This document shows, piece after piece, positions 25,772-40,700 of a stretch of DNA of 64,000 bases. Origin of the DNA: Anisodus tanguticus. Taxonomy: Eukaryota; Streptophyta; Magnoliopsida; Solanales; Solanaceae. Under the pieces are notes generated by a model. That model had not been told where the DNA came from. It was given only the letters and a program-made list of their open reading frames with translations, and did not search any database. Position 1 is the first letter of the stretch; every line of letters begins with the position of its first letter. The stretch spans positions 10,623,188 to 10,687,187 of the forward strand of contig CM067548.1 in NCBI GenBank assembly GCA_034509755.1, written 5' to 3'. The translations under genes were made by a program, and so were the position numbers.

Positions 25772-28700
25772 TATTGATTTCAATTCTTGTGTCATTCTTC
25801 TATACTTTGATTGTTTCTTGATGTGGTTTTTTTTGGAGGTCTAAGCTTTCATATAGTTTATGTTGCTTTGAATGCCATTTATTCAATCAATCTTCTATCC
25901 TTTTAATTTTTTGTGTTTCGATGCTATTTCTTAAAGTTTCACTTTTAGGAATTGTATCATTTGAAAATTCCCAAAAATGAGATTTGTTGTTTGATTTGAG
26001 AGTTTCTATTTATAGACTTGAGTTCCTAGAAGTTGGTTCTATCGTATATCAAATTTTCAACTCTTCTTGAGTTGTGTTGGAAGAATCACCATTGAACAGA
26101 TGATATGATATCGGGGAGCACCAATAACTCTAAATAGCTCAACCGAGAACAAGCCAAGGAACTCTATGCATTGAAAGCCATGTTGATGCATTGAGAGGCT
26201 TCGGAGACCCTAGAGGACCCATATAAGAGGGCACACAATATTTGGAAGATCGCTTCGAGTGAATACAAAACCAAAGGAAGAGCTGCCCCAATCTGTGAGC
26301 CACATTTCTACTCGATGAGTCGCACAATTGGATAGTTATGAGATTCGACTGCTTCTGTTCTGCGACTCTCTCTGTGAGCTGCAGCCCTATTCTGTGAGCC
26401 GATCCGTGGATTGGATGAAGGTCATTGTGTCGACTTTTTCAATTTGTAGACTATGGTCACATTTGGACCTAGTTTGTAATAAAGCCTTATACTATAAATA
26501 GTAGTTCTCAAGGCTTAGAATATGACTTTTGATGATTGATGAATAGAGATTAATTCTCTTGGTAGCTACATTGTAGTGTTAGCTAGTGATTAGTGCAGTA
26601 ATTAGAGTGATATCATAAATAGGGCGGATTTCTTAGTTGACTATTGAACTTATTCATGATTCTCACATGAGTTTTCTCACTTGTGGAATTATCTTCATAG
26701 CATAGGTGAATTTATTGATAAATCTTATGGAGGTATTTGGTTTGATACACCATTGGTTCCATATTGATTTCAATTCTTGTGTCATTCTTCTATACTTTGA
26801 TTGTTTCTTGATGTGGTTTTTTTTGGAGGTCTAAGCTTTCATATAGTTTATGTTGCTTTGAATGCCATTTATTCAATCAATCTTCTATCCTTTTAATTTT
26901 TTGTGTTTCGATGCTATTTCTTAAAGTTTCACTTTTAGGAATTGTATCATTTGAAAATTCCCAAAAATGAGATTTGTTGTTTGATTTGAGAGTTTCTATT
27001 TATAGACTTGAGTTCCTAGAAGTTGGTTCTATCGTATATCAAATTTTCAACTCTTCTTGAGTTGTGTTGGAAGAATCACCATTGAACAGATGATATGATA
27101 TCGGGGAGCACCAATAACTCTAAATAGCTCAACCGAGAACAAGCCAAGGAACTCTATGCATTGAAAGCCATGTTGATGCATTGAGAGGCTTCGCGAGACC
27201 CTAGAGGACCCATATAAGAGGGGACAATATATTTGAAGAAGATCGCTTCGAGTGAATACAAAACCAAAGGAAGAGCTGCCCCAATGTGAGCCACATTTCT
27301 ACTCGATGAGTCGCACAATTGGATAGTTATGAGATTCGCTTCGCTTTCGTTCTGCGACTCTCTCTCGTGAGCTGCATGCCCTATTTCGTGAGCCGATCCG
27401 TGGATTGGATGAAGGTCATTGTGTCGACTTTTTCAATTTGTAGACTATGGTCACATTTGGACCTAGTTTGTAATAAAGCCTTATACTATAAATAGTAGTT
27501 CTCAAGGCTTAGAATATGACTTTTGATGATTGATGAATAGAGATTAATTCTCTTGGTAGCTACATTGTAGTGTTAGCTAGTGATTAGTGCGAGTAATTAG
27601 AGTGATATCATAAATAGGGCGGATTTCTTAGTTGACTATTGAACTTATTCATGATTCTCACATGAGTTTTCTCACTTGTGGAATTATCTTCATAGCATAG
27701 GTGAATTTATTGATAAATCTTTAGGAGGTATTTGGTTTGATACACCATTGGTTCCATATTGATTTCAATTCTTGTGTCATTCTTCTATACTTTGATTGTT
27801 TCTTGATGTGGTTTTTTTTTGGAGGTCTAAGCTTTCATATAGTTTATGTTGCTTTGAATGCCATTTATTCAATCAATCTTCTATCCTTTTAATTTTTTGT
27901 GTTTCGATGCTATTTCTTAAAGTTTCACTTTTAGGAATTGTATCATTTGAAAATTCCCAAAAATGAGATTTGTTGTTTGATTTGAGAGTTTCTATTTATA
28001 GACTTGAGTTCCTAGAAGTTGGTTCTATCGTATATCAAATTTTCAACTCTTCTTGAGTTGTGTTGGAAGAATCACCATTGAACAGATGATATGATATCGG
28101 GGAGCACCAATAACTCTAAATAGCTCAACCGAGAACAAGCCAAGGAACTCTATGCATTGAAAGCCATGTTGATGCATTGAGAGGCTTCGGAGACCCTAGA
28201 GGACCCATATAAGAGGGGCACACAATTGAAGATCGCTTCGAGTGAATACAAAACCAAAGGAAGAGCTGCCCCAAATCGTGAGCCACATTTCTACTCGATG
28301 AGTCGCACAATTGGATAGTTATGAGATTCGATCTTCTTCGTTCGACGCGACTCTCTCTGTGAGCTGCAGCCCTATTTTGTGAGCCGATCCGTGGATTGGA
28401 TGAAGGTCATTGTGTCGACTTTTTCAATTTGTAGACTATGGTCACATTTGGACCTAGTTTGTAATAAAGCCTTATACTATAAATAGTAGTTCTCAAGGCT
28501 TAGAATATGACTTTTGATGATTGATGAATAGAGATTAATTCTCTTGGTAGCTACATTGTAGTGTTAGCTAGTGATTAGTGCAAGTAATTAGAGTGATATC
28601 ATAAATAGGGCGGATTTCTTAGTTGACTATTGAACTTATTCATGATTCTCACATGAGTTTTCTCACTTGTGGAATTATCTTCATAGCATAGGTGAATTTA

Positions 28701-31700
28701 TTGATAAATCTTTAGGAGGTATTTGGTTTGATACACCACCATTGGTTCCATATTGATTTCAATTCTTGTGTCATTCTTCTATACTTTGATTGTTTCTTGA
28801 TGTGGTTTTTTTTTGGAGGTCTAAGCTTTCATATAGTTTATGTTGCTTTGAATGCCATTTATTCAATCAATCTTCTATCCTTTTAATTTTTTGTGTTTTC
28901 GATGCTATTTCTTAAAGTTTCACTTTTAGGAATTGTATCATTTGAAAATTCCCAAAAATGAGATTTGTTGTTTGATTTGAGAGTTTCTATTTATAGACTT
29001 GAGTTCCTAGAAGTTGGTTCTATCGTATATCAAATTTTCAACTCTTCTTGAGTTGTGTTGGAAGAATCACCATTGAACAGATGATATGATATCGGGGAGC
29101 ACCAATAACTCTAAATAGCTCAACCGAGAACAAGCCAAGGAACTCTATGCATTGAAAGCCATGTTGATGCATTGAGAGGCTTCGGAGACCCTAGAGGACC
29201 CATATAAGAGGGCACACAATATTTGGAAGATCGCTGAGTGAATGAATACAAAACCAAAGGAAGAGCTGCCCCAATCTGTGAGCCACATTTCTACTCGATG
29301 AGTCGCACAATTGGATAGTTATGAGATTCGATCGCTTCGTTCGCGACTCTCTCTCGTGAGCTGCAGCCCTATTTCGTGAGCCGATCCGTGGATTGGATGA
29401 AGGTCATTCATTGTGTCGACTTTTTCAATTTGTAGACTATGGTCACATTTGGACCTAGTTTGTAATAAAGCCTTATACTATAAATAGTAGTTCTCAAGGC
29501 TTAGAATATGACTTTTGATGATTGATGAATAGAGATTAATTCTCTTGGTAGCTACATTGTAGTGTTAGCTAGTGATTAGTGCAAGTAATTAGAGTGATAT
29601 CATAAATAGGGCGGATTTCTTAGTTGACTATTGAACTTATTCATGATTCTCACATGAGTTTTCTCACTTGTGGAATTATCTTCATAGCATAGGTGAATTT
29701 ATTGATAAATCTTTAGGAGGTATTTGGTTTGATACACCATTGGTTCCATATTGATTTCAATTCTTGTGTCATTCTTCTATACTTTGATTGTTTCTTGATG
29801 TGGTTTTTTTTTGGAGGTCTAAGCTTTCATATAGTTTATGTTGCTTTGAATGCCATTTATTCAATCAATCTTCTATCCTTTTAATTTTTTGTGTTTCGAT
29901 GCTGCTTTTTAAAGTTTCACTTTTAGGAATTGTATCATTTGAAAATTCCCAAAAATGAGATTTGTTGTTTGATTTGAGAGTTTCTATTTATAGACTTGAG
30001 TTCCTAGAAGTTGGTTCTATCATATATCAAATTTTCAACTCTTCTTGAGTTGTGTTGGAAGAATCACCATTGAACGAGATGATATGATATCGGGGAGCAC
30101 CAATAACTCTAAATAGCTCAACCGAGAACAAGCCAAGGAACTCTATGCATTGAAAGCCATGTTGATGCATTGAGAGGCTTCGGAGACCCTAGAGGGCCCA
30201 TATAAGAGTGCACACAATATTTGGAAGATCGCTTCGAGTTAATACAAAACCAAAGGAAGTGTGCCCCAATCTGTGAGCCACATTTCTACTCGATGAGTCG
30301 CACAATTGGATAGTTATGAGATTCGATCGCTTCTCGTTCGTTGCGACTCTCTCTCGTGAGCTGCTGCCCTATTTCGTGAGCCGATCCGTGGATTGGATGA
30401 AGGTCATTGTGTCGACTTTTTCAATTTGTAGACTATGGTCACATTTGGACCTAGTTTGTAATAAAGCCTTATACTATAAATAGTAGTTCTCAAGGCTTAG
30501 AATATGACTTTTGATGATTGATGAATAGAGATTAATTCTCTTGGTAGCTACATTGTAGTGTTAGCTAGTGATTAGTGCAAGTAATTAGAGTGATATCATA
30601 AATAGGGCGGATTTCTTTAGTTGACTATTGAACTTATTCATGATTCTCACATGAGTTTTCTCACTTGTGGAATTATCTTCATAGCATAGGTGAATTTATT
30701 GATAAATCTTTAGGAGGTATTTGGTTTGATACACCATTGGTTCCATATTATTGATTTCAATTCTTGTGTCATTCTTCTATACTTTGATTGTTTCTTGATG
30801 TGGTTTTTTTTTGGAGGTCTAAGCTTTCATATAGTTTATGTTGCTTTGAATGCCATTTATTCAATCAATCTTCTATCCTTTTAATTTTTTGTGTTTCGAT
30901 GCTATTTCTTAAAGTTTCACTTTTAGGAATTGTATCATTTGAAAATTCCCAAAAATGAGATTTGTTGTTTGATTTGAGAGTTTCTATTTATAGACTTGAG
31001 TTCCTAGAAGTTGGTTCTATCGTATATCAAATTTTCAACTCTTCTTGAGTTGTGTTGGAAGAATCACCATTGAACAGATGATATGATATCGGGGAGCACC
31101 AATAACTCTAAATAGCTCAACCGAGAACAAGCCAAGGAACTCTATGCATTGAAAGCCATGTTGATGCATTGAGAGGCTTCGGAGACCCTAGAGGACCCAT
31201 ATAAGAGGGCACACAATATTTGGAAGATCGCTTCGAGTGAATATAACCCAAAAAAGAGCTGCCCCAATCGTGTGAGCCACATTTCTACTCGATGAGTCGC
31301 ACAATTGGATAGTTATGAGATTCGACTGCTTCTATGTTGCGACTCTCTCTGTGAGCTGCAGCCCTATTCTGTGAGCCGATCCGTGGATTGGATGAAGGTC
31401 ATTGTGTCGACTTTTTCAATTTGTAGACTATGGTCACATTTGGACCTAGTTTGTAATAAAGCCTTATACTATAAATAGTAGTTCTCAAGGCTTAGAATAT
31501 GACTTTTGATGATTGATGAATAGAGATTAATTCTCTTGGTAGCTACATTGTAGTGTTAGCTAGTGATTAGTGCGTAATTAGAGTGATATCATAAATAGGG
31601 CGGATTTCTTAGTTGACTATTGAACTTATTCATGATTCTCACATGAGTTTTCTCACTTGTGGAATTATCTTCATAGCATAGGTGAATTTATTGATAAATC

Positions 31701-34700
31701 TTTAGGAGGTATTTGGTTTGATACACCATTGGTTCCATATTGATTTCAATTCTTGTGTGTCATTCTTCTATACTTTGATTGTTTCTTGATGTGGTTTTTT
31801 TTGGAGGTCTAAGCTTTCATATAGTTTATGTTGCTTTGAATGCCATTTATTCAATCAATCTTCTATCCTTTTAATTTTTTGTGTTTCGATGCTATTTCTT
31901 AAAGTTTCACTTTTAGGAATTGTATCATTTGAAAATTCCCAAAAATGAGATTTGTTGTTTGATTTGAGAGTTTCTATTTATAGACTTGAGTTCCTAGAAG
32001 TTGGTTCTATCGTATATCAAATTTTCAACTCTTCTTGAGTTGTGTTGGAAGAATCACCATTGAACAGATGATATGATATCGGGGAGCACCAATAACTCTA
32101 AATAGCTCAACCGAGAACAAGCCAAGGAACTCTATGCATTGAAAGCCATGTTGATGCATTGAGAGGCTTCGGAGACCCTAGAGGACCCATATAAGAGGGC
32201 ACACAATATTTGGAAGATCGCTTCGAGTGAATACAAAACCAAAGGGAAGAGCTGCCCCAATCTGTGAGCCACATTTCTACTCGATGAGTCGCACAATTGG
32301 ATAGTTATGAGATTCGCTTCGCTTTCGTTCTCGCGACTCTCTCTGAGAGCTGCAGCCCTATTCAGTGAGCCGATCCGTGGATTGGATGAAGGTCATTGTG
32401 TCGACTTTTTCAATTTGTAGACTATGGTCACATTTGGACCTAGTTTGTAATAAAGCCTTATACTATAAATAGTAGTTCTCAAGGCTTAGAATATGACTTT
32501 TGATGATTGATGAATAGAGATTAATTCTCTTGGTAGCTACATTGTAGTGTTAGCTAGTGATTAGTGCAAGTAATTAGAGTGATATCATAAATAGGGCGGA
32601 TTTCTTAGTTGACTATTGAACTTATTCATGATTCTCACATGAGTTTTCTCACTTGTGGAATTATCTTCATAGCATAGGTGAATTTATTGATAAATCTTTA
32701 GGAGGTATTTGGTTTGATACACCATTGGTTCCATATTGATTTCAATTCTTGTGTCATTCTTCTATACTTTGATTGTTTCTTGATGTGGTTTTTTTTTGGA
32801 GGTCTAAGCTTTCATATAGTTTATGTTGCTTTGAATGCCATTTATTCAATCAATCTTCTATCCTTTTAATTTTTTGTGTTTCGATGCTATTTCTTAAAGT
32901 TTCACTTTTAGGAATTGTATCATTTGAAAATTCCCAAAAATGAGATTTGTTGTTTGATTTGAGAGTTTCTATTTATAGACTTGAGTTCCTAGAAGTTGGT
33001 TCTATCGTATATCAAATTTTCAACTCTTCTTGAGTTGTGTTGGAAGAATCACCATTGAACAGATGATATGATATCGGGGAGCACCAATAACTCTAAATAG
33101 CTCAACCGAGAACAAGCCAAGGAACTCTATGCATTGAAAGCCATGTTGATGCATTGAGAGGCTTCGGAGACCCTAGAGGACCCATATAAGAGGGCACACA
33201 ATATTTGGAAGATCGCTTCGAGTGAATACAAAACCAAAAGGAAGAGCTGCCCCAATCGTGAGCCACATTTCTACTCGATGAGTCGCACAATTGGATAGTT
33301 ATGAGATTCGATCGCTTCGTTCGCGACTCTCTCTCGTGAGCTGCAGCCCTATTCTGTGAGCCGATCCGTGGATTGGATGAAGGTCATTGTGTCGACTTTT
33401 TCAATTTGTAGACTATGGTCACATTTGGACCTAGTTTGTAATAAAGCCTTATACTATAAATAGTAGTTCTCAAGGCTTAGAATATGACTTTTGATGATTG
33501 ATGAATAGAGATTAATTCTCTTGGTAGCTACATTGTAGTGTTAGCTAGTGATTAGTGCAAGTAATTAGAGTGATATCATAAATAGGGCGGATTTCTTAGT
33601 TGACTATTGAACTTATTCATGATTCTCACATGAGTTTTCTCACTTGTGGAATTATCTTCATAGCATAGGTGAATTTATTGATAAATCTTTAGGAGGTATT
33701 TGGTTTGATACACCATTGGTTCCATATTGATTTCAATTCTTGTTCATTCTTCTATACTTTGATTGTTTCTTGATGTGGTTTTTTTTTGGAGGTCTAAGCT
33801 TTCATATAGTTTATGTTGCTTTGAATGCCATTTATTCAATCAATCTTCTATCCTTTTAATTTTTTGTGTTTCGATGCTATTTCTTAAAGTTTCACTTTTA
33901 GGAATTGTATCATTTGAAAATTCCCAAAAATGAGATTTGTTGTTTGATTTGAGAGTTTCTATTTATAGACTTGAGTTCCTAGAAGTTGGTTCTATCGTAT
34001 ATCAAATTTTCAACTCTTCTTGAGTTGTGTTGGAAGAATCACCATTGAACAGATGATATGATATCGGGGAGCACCAATAACTCTAAATAGCTCAACCGAG
34101 AACAAGCCAAGGAACTCTATGCATTGAAAGCCATGTTGATGCATTGAGAGGCTTCGGAGACCCTAGAGGACCCATATAAGAGGGCACACAATATTTGGAA
34201 GATCGCTTCGAGTGAATACAAAACCAAAGGAAGAGCTGCCCAATCTGTGAGCCACATTTCTACTCGATGAGTCGCACAATTGGATAGTTATGAGATTCGA
34301 TCGCTTCGTTTCGTTCGCGACTCTCTCTGTGAGCTGCAACCCCTATTCTCGTGAGCCGATCCGTGGATTGGATGAAGGTCATTGTGTCGACTTTTTCAAT
34401 TTGTAGACTATGGTCACATTTGGACCTAGTTTGTAATAAAGCCTTATACTATAAATAGTAGTTCTCAAGGCTTAGAATATGACTTTTGATGATTGATGAA
34501 TAGAGATTAATTCTCTTGGTAGCTACATTGTAGTGTTAGCTAGTGATTAGTGCAAGTAATTAGAGTGATATCATAAATAGGGCGGATTTCTTAGTTGACT
34601 ATTGAACTTATTCATGATTCTCACATGAGTTTTCTCACTTGTGGAATTATCTTCATAGCATAGGTGAATTTATTGATAAATCTTTAGGAGGTATTTGGTT

Positions 34701-37700
34701 TGATACACCATTGGTTCCATATTGATTTCAATTCTTGTGTCATTCTTATACTTTGATTGTTTCTTGATGTGGTTTTTTTTTGGAGGTCTAAGCTTTCATA
34801 TAGTTTATGTTGCTTTGAATGCCATTTATTCAATCAATCTTCTATCCTTTTAATTTTTTGTGTTTCGATGCTATTTCTTAAAGTTTCACTTTTAGGAATT
34901 GTATCATTTGAAAATTCCCAAAAATGAGATTTGTTGTTTGATTTGAGAGTTTCTATTTATAGACTTGAGTTCCTAGAAGTTGGTTCTATCGTATATCAAA
35001 TTTTCAACTCTTCTTGAGTTGTGTTGGAAGAATCACCATTGAACAGATGATATGATATCGGGGAGCACCAATAACTCTAAATAGCTCAACCGAGAACAAG
35101 CCAAGGAACTCTATGCATTGAAAGCCATGTTGATGCATTGAGAGGCTTCGAGACCCTAGAGGACCCATATAAGAGGGCACACAATATTTGGAAGATCGCT
35201 TCGAGTGAATACAAAACCAAAGGAAGAGCTGCCCCAATGTGAGCCACATTTCTACTCGATGAGTCGCACAATTGGATAGTTATGAGATTCGATCGCTTCG
35301 TTCTCGCGACTCTCTCTCGTGAGCTGCAGCCCTATTTCGTGAGCCGATCCGTGGATTGGATGAAGGTCATTGTGTCGACTTTTTCAATTTGTAGACTATG
35401 GTCACATTTGGACCTAGTTTGTAATAAAGCCTTATACTATAAATAGTAGTTCTCAAGGCTTAGAATATGACTTTTGATGATTGATGAATAGAGATTAATT
35501 CTCTTGGTAGCTACATTGTAGTGTTAGCTAGTGATTAGTGCAAGTAATTAGAGTGATATCATAAATAGGGCGGATTTCTTAGTTGACTATTGAACTTATT
35601 CATGATTCTCACATGAGTTTTCTCACTTGTGGAATTATCTTCATAGCATAGGTGAATTTATTGATAAATCTTTAGGAGGTATTTGGTTTGATACACCATT
35701 GGTTCCATATTGATTTCAATTCTTGTGTCATTCTTCTATACTTTGATTGTTTCTTGATGTGGTTTTTTTTTGGAGGTCTAAGCTTTCATATAGTTTATGT
35801 TGCTTTGAATGCCATTTATTCAATCAATCTTCTATCCTTTTAATTTTTTGTGTTTCGATGCTATTTCTTAAAGTTTCACTTTTAGGAATTGTATCATTTG
35901 AAAATTCCCAAAAATGAGATTTGTTGTTTGATTTGAGAGTTTCTATTTATAGACTTGAGTTCCTAGAAGTTGGTTCTATCGTATATCAAATTTTCAACTC
36001 TTCTTGAGTTGTGTTGGAAGAATCACCATTGAACAGATGATATGATATCGGGGAGCACCAATAACTCTAAATAGCTCAACCGAGAACAAGCCAAGGAACT
36101 CTATGCATTGAAAGCCATGTTGATGCATTGAGAGGCTTCGAGACCCTAGAGGACCCATATAAGAGGGCACACAATATTTGGAAGATCGCTTCGAGTGAAT
36201 ACAAAACCAAAGGAAGAGCTGCCCCAAATGTGAGACACATTTCTACTCGATGAGTCGCACAATTGGATAGTTATGAGATTCGATCGCTTCGACTCGCGAC
36301 TCTCTCTGTGAGCTGCGCCCCCTATTTCGTGAGCCGATCCGTGGATTGGATGAAGGTCATTGTGTCGACTTTTTCAATTTGTAGACTATGGTCACATTTG
36401 GACCTAGTTTGTAATAAAGCCTTATACTATAAATAGTAGTTCTCAAGGCTTAGAATATGACTTTTGATGATTGATGAATAGAGATTAATTCTCTTGGTAG
36501 CTACATTGTAGTGTTAGCTAGTGATTAGTGCGTAATTAGAGTGATATCATAAATAGGGCGGATTTCTTAGTTGACTATTGAACTTATTCATGATTCTCAC
36601 ATGAGTTTTCTCACTTGTGGAATTATCTTCATAGCATAGGTGAATTTATTGATAAATCTTTAGGAGGTATTTGGTTTGATACACCATTGGTTCCATATTG
36701 ATTTCAATTCTTGTGTCATTCTTCTATACTTTGATTGTTTCTTGATGTGGTTTTTTTTTGGAGGTCTAAGCTTTCATATAGTTTATGTTGCTTTGAATGC
36801 CATTTATTCAATCAATCTTCTATCCTTTTAATTTTTTGTGTTTCGATGCTATTTCTTAAAGTTTCACTTTTAGGAATTGTATCATTTGAAAATTCCCAAA
36901 AATGAGATTTGTTGTTTGATTTGAGAGTTTCTATTTATAGACTTGAGTTCCTAGAAGTTGGTTCTATCGTATATCAAATTTTCAACTCTTCTTGAGTTGT
37001 GTTGGAAGAATCACCATTGAACAGATGATATGATATCGGGGAGCACCAATAACTCTAAATAGCTCAACCGAGAACAAGCCAAGGAACTCTATGCATTGAA
37101 AGCCATGTTGATGCATTGAGAGGCTTCGGAGACCCTAGAGGACCCATATAAGAGGGCACACAATATTTGGAAGATCGCTTCGAGTGAATACAAAACCAAA
37201 GGAAGAGCTGCCCCAATCTGTGAGCCACATTTCTACTCGATGAGTCGCACAATTGGATAGTTATGAGATTCGATCGCTTTCGCTTCGTCTGCGACTCTCT
37301 CTCGTGAGCTGCAGCCCTATTCGTGAGCCGATCCGTGGATTGGATGAAGGTCATTGTGTCGACTTTTTCAATTTGTAGACTATGGTCACATTTGGACCTA
37401 GTTTGTAATAAAGCCTTATACTATAAATAGTAGTTCTCAAGGCTTAGAATATGACTTTTGATGATTGATGAATAGAGATTAATTCTCTTGGTAGCTACAT
37501 TGTAGTGTTAGCTAGTGATTAGTGCAAGTAATTAGAGTGATATCATAAATAGGGCGGATTTCTTAGTTGACTATTGAACTTATTCATGATTCTCACATGA
37601 GTTTTCTCACTTGTGGAATTATCTTCATAGCATAGGTGAATTTATTGATAAATCTTTAGGAGGTATTTGGTTTGATACACCATTGGTTCCATATTGATTT

Positions 37701-40700
37701 CAATTCTTGTGTCATTCTTCTATACTTTGATTGTTTCTTGATGTGGTTTTTTTTTGGAGGTCTAAGCTTTCATATAGTTTATGTTGCTTTGAATGCCATT
37801 TATTCAATCAATCTTCTATCCTTTTAATTTTTTGTGTTTCGATGCTATTTCTTAAAGTTTCACTTTTAGGAATTGTATCATTTGAAAATTCCCAAAAATG
37901 AGATTTGTTGTTTGATTTGAGAGTTTCTATTTATAGACTTGAGTTCCTAGAAGTTGGTTCTATCGTATATCAAATTTTCAACTCTTCTTGAGTTGTGTTG
38001 GAAGAATCACCATTGAACAGATGATATGATATCGGGGAGCACCAATAACTCTAAATAGCTCAACCGAGAACAAGCCAAGGAACTCTATGCATTGAAAGCC
38101 ATGTTGATGCATTGAGAGGCTTCGGAGACCCTAGAGGACCCATATAAGAGGGCACACAATATTTGGAAGATCGCTTCGAGTGAATACAAAACCAAAGGAA
38201 GAGCTGCCCCAATCTGTGAGCCACATTTCTACTCGATGAGTCGCACAATTGGATAGTTATGAGATTCGACGCACGTTCTGCGACTCTCTCAGTGAGCTGC
38301 TGCCCTATTCTGTGAGCCGATCCGTGGATTGGATGAAGGTCATTGTGTCGACTTTTTCAATTTGTAGACTATGGTCACATTTGGACCTAGTTTGTAATAA
38401 AGCCTTATACTATAAATAGTAGTTCTCAAGGCTTAGAATATGACTTTTGATGATTGATGAATAGAGATTAATTCTCTTGGTAGCTACATTGTAGTGTTAG
38501 CTAGTGATTAGTGCAGTAATTAGAGTGATATCATAAATAGGGCGGATTTCTTAGTTGACTATTGAACTTATTCATGATTCTCACATGAGTTTTCTCACTT
38601 GTGGAATTATCTTCATAGCATAGGTGAATTTATTGATAAATCTTTAGGAGGTATTTGGTTTGATACACCATTGGTTCCATATTGATTTCAATTCTTGTGT
38701 CATTCTTCTATACTTTGATTGTTTCTTGATGTGGTTTTTTTGGAGGTCTAAGCTTTCATATAGTTTATGTTGCTTTGAATGCCATTTATTCAATCAATCT
38801 TCTATCCTTTTAATTTTTTGTGTTTCGATGCTATTTCTTAAAGTTTCACTTTTAGGAATTGTATCATTTGAAAATTCCCAAAAATGAGATTTGTTGTTTG
38901 ATTTGAGAGTTTCTATTTATAGACTTGAGTTCCTAGAAGTTGGTTCTATCGTATATCAAATTTTCAACTCTTCTTGAGTTGTGTTGGAAGAATCACCATT
39001 GAACAGATGATATGATATCGGGGAGCACCAATAACTCTAAATAGCTCAACCGAGAACAAGCCAAGGAACTCTATGCATTGAAAGCCATGTTGATGCATTG
39101 AGAGGCTTCGGAGACCCTAGAGGACCCATATAAGAGGGCACACAATATTTGGAAGATCGCTTCGAGTGAATACAAAACCAAAGGAAGAGCTGCCCCAATC
39201 TGTGAGCCACATTTCTACTCGATGAGTCGCACATTGGATTGGATAGTTATGAGATTCGACGCTTTACGTTCTGCGACTCTCTCGTGAGCTGCAGCCCCCC
39301 TATTCGTGAGCCGATCCGTGGATTGGATGAAGGTCATTGTGTCGACTTTTTCAATTTGTAGACTATGGTCACATTTGGACCTAGTTTGTAATAAAGCCTT
39401 ATACTATAAATAGTAGTTCTCAAGGCTTAGAATATGACTTTTGATGATTGATGAATAGAGATTAATTCTCTTGGTAGCTACATTGTAGTGTTAGCTAGTG
39501 ATTAGTGCTGTAATTAGAGTGATATCATAAATAGGGCGGATTTCTTAGTTGACTATTGAACTTATTCATGATTCTCACATGAGTTTTCTCACTTGTGGAA
39601 TTATCTTCATAGCATAGGTGAATTTATTGATAAATCTTTAGGAGGTATTTGGTTTGATACACCATTGGTTCCATATTGATTTCAATTCTTGTGTCATTCT
39701 TCTATACTTTGATTGTTTCTTGATGTGGTTTTTTTTTTGAGGTCTAAGCTTTCATATAGTTTATGTTGCTTTGAATGCCATTTATTCAATCAATCTTCTA
39801 TCCTTTTAATTTTTTGTGTTTCGATGCTATTTCTTAAAGTTTCACTTTTAGGAATTGTATCATTTGAAAATTCCCAAAAATGAGATTTGTTGTTTGATTT
39901 GAGAGTTTCTATTTATAGACTTGAGTTCCTAGAAGTTGGTTCTATCGTATATCAAATTTTCAACTCTTCTTGAGTTGTGTTGGAAGAATCACCATTGAAC
40001 AGATGATATGATATCGGGGAGCACCAATAACTCTAAATAGCTCAACCGAGAACAAGCCAAGGAACTCTATGCATTGAAAGCCATGTTGATGCATTGAGAG
40101 GCTTCGGAGACCCTAGAGGACCCATATAAGAGGGCACACAATATTTGGAAGATCGCTTCGAGTGAATACAAAACCAAAGGAAGAGCTGCCCCAATATGTG
40201 AGCCACATTTCTACTCGATGAGTCGCACAATTGGATAGTTATGAGATTCGATCGCTTTACGTTTGCGACTCTCTCTGTGAGCTGCAGCCCTATTTTGTGA
40301 GCCGATCCGTGGATTGGATGAAGGTCATTGTGTCGACTTTTTCAATTTGTAGACTATGGTCACATTTGGACCTAGTTTGTAATAAAGCCTTATACTATAA
40401 ATAGTAGTTCTCAAGGCTTAGAATATGACTTTTGATGATTGATGAATAGAGATTAATTCTCTTGGTAGCTACATTGTAGTGTTAGCTAGTGATTAGTGCA
40501 GTAATTAGAGTGATATCATAAATAGGGCGGATTTCTTAGTTGACTATTGAACTTATTCATGATTCTCACATGAGTTTTCTCACTTGTGGAATTATCTTCA
40601 TAGCATAGGTGAATTTATTGATAAATCTTTAGGAGGTATTTGGTTTGATACACCATTGGTTCCATATTGATTTCAATTCTTGTGTCATTCTTCTATACTT

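Noticed and set aside
38660..38887. Plus-strand ORF of 75 codons, rich in hydrophobic residues, in monomers A39/A40
   Set aside because: It crosses the poly-T tract and is open only because this copy has a shortened T run. The hydrophobic look comes from T-rich DNA.
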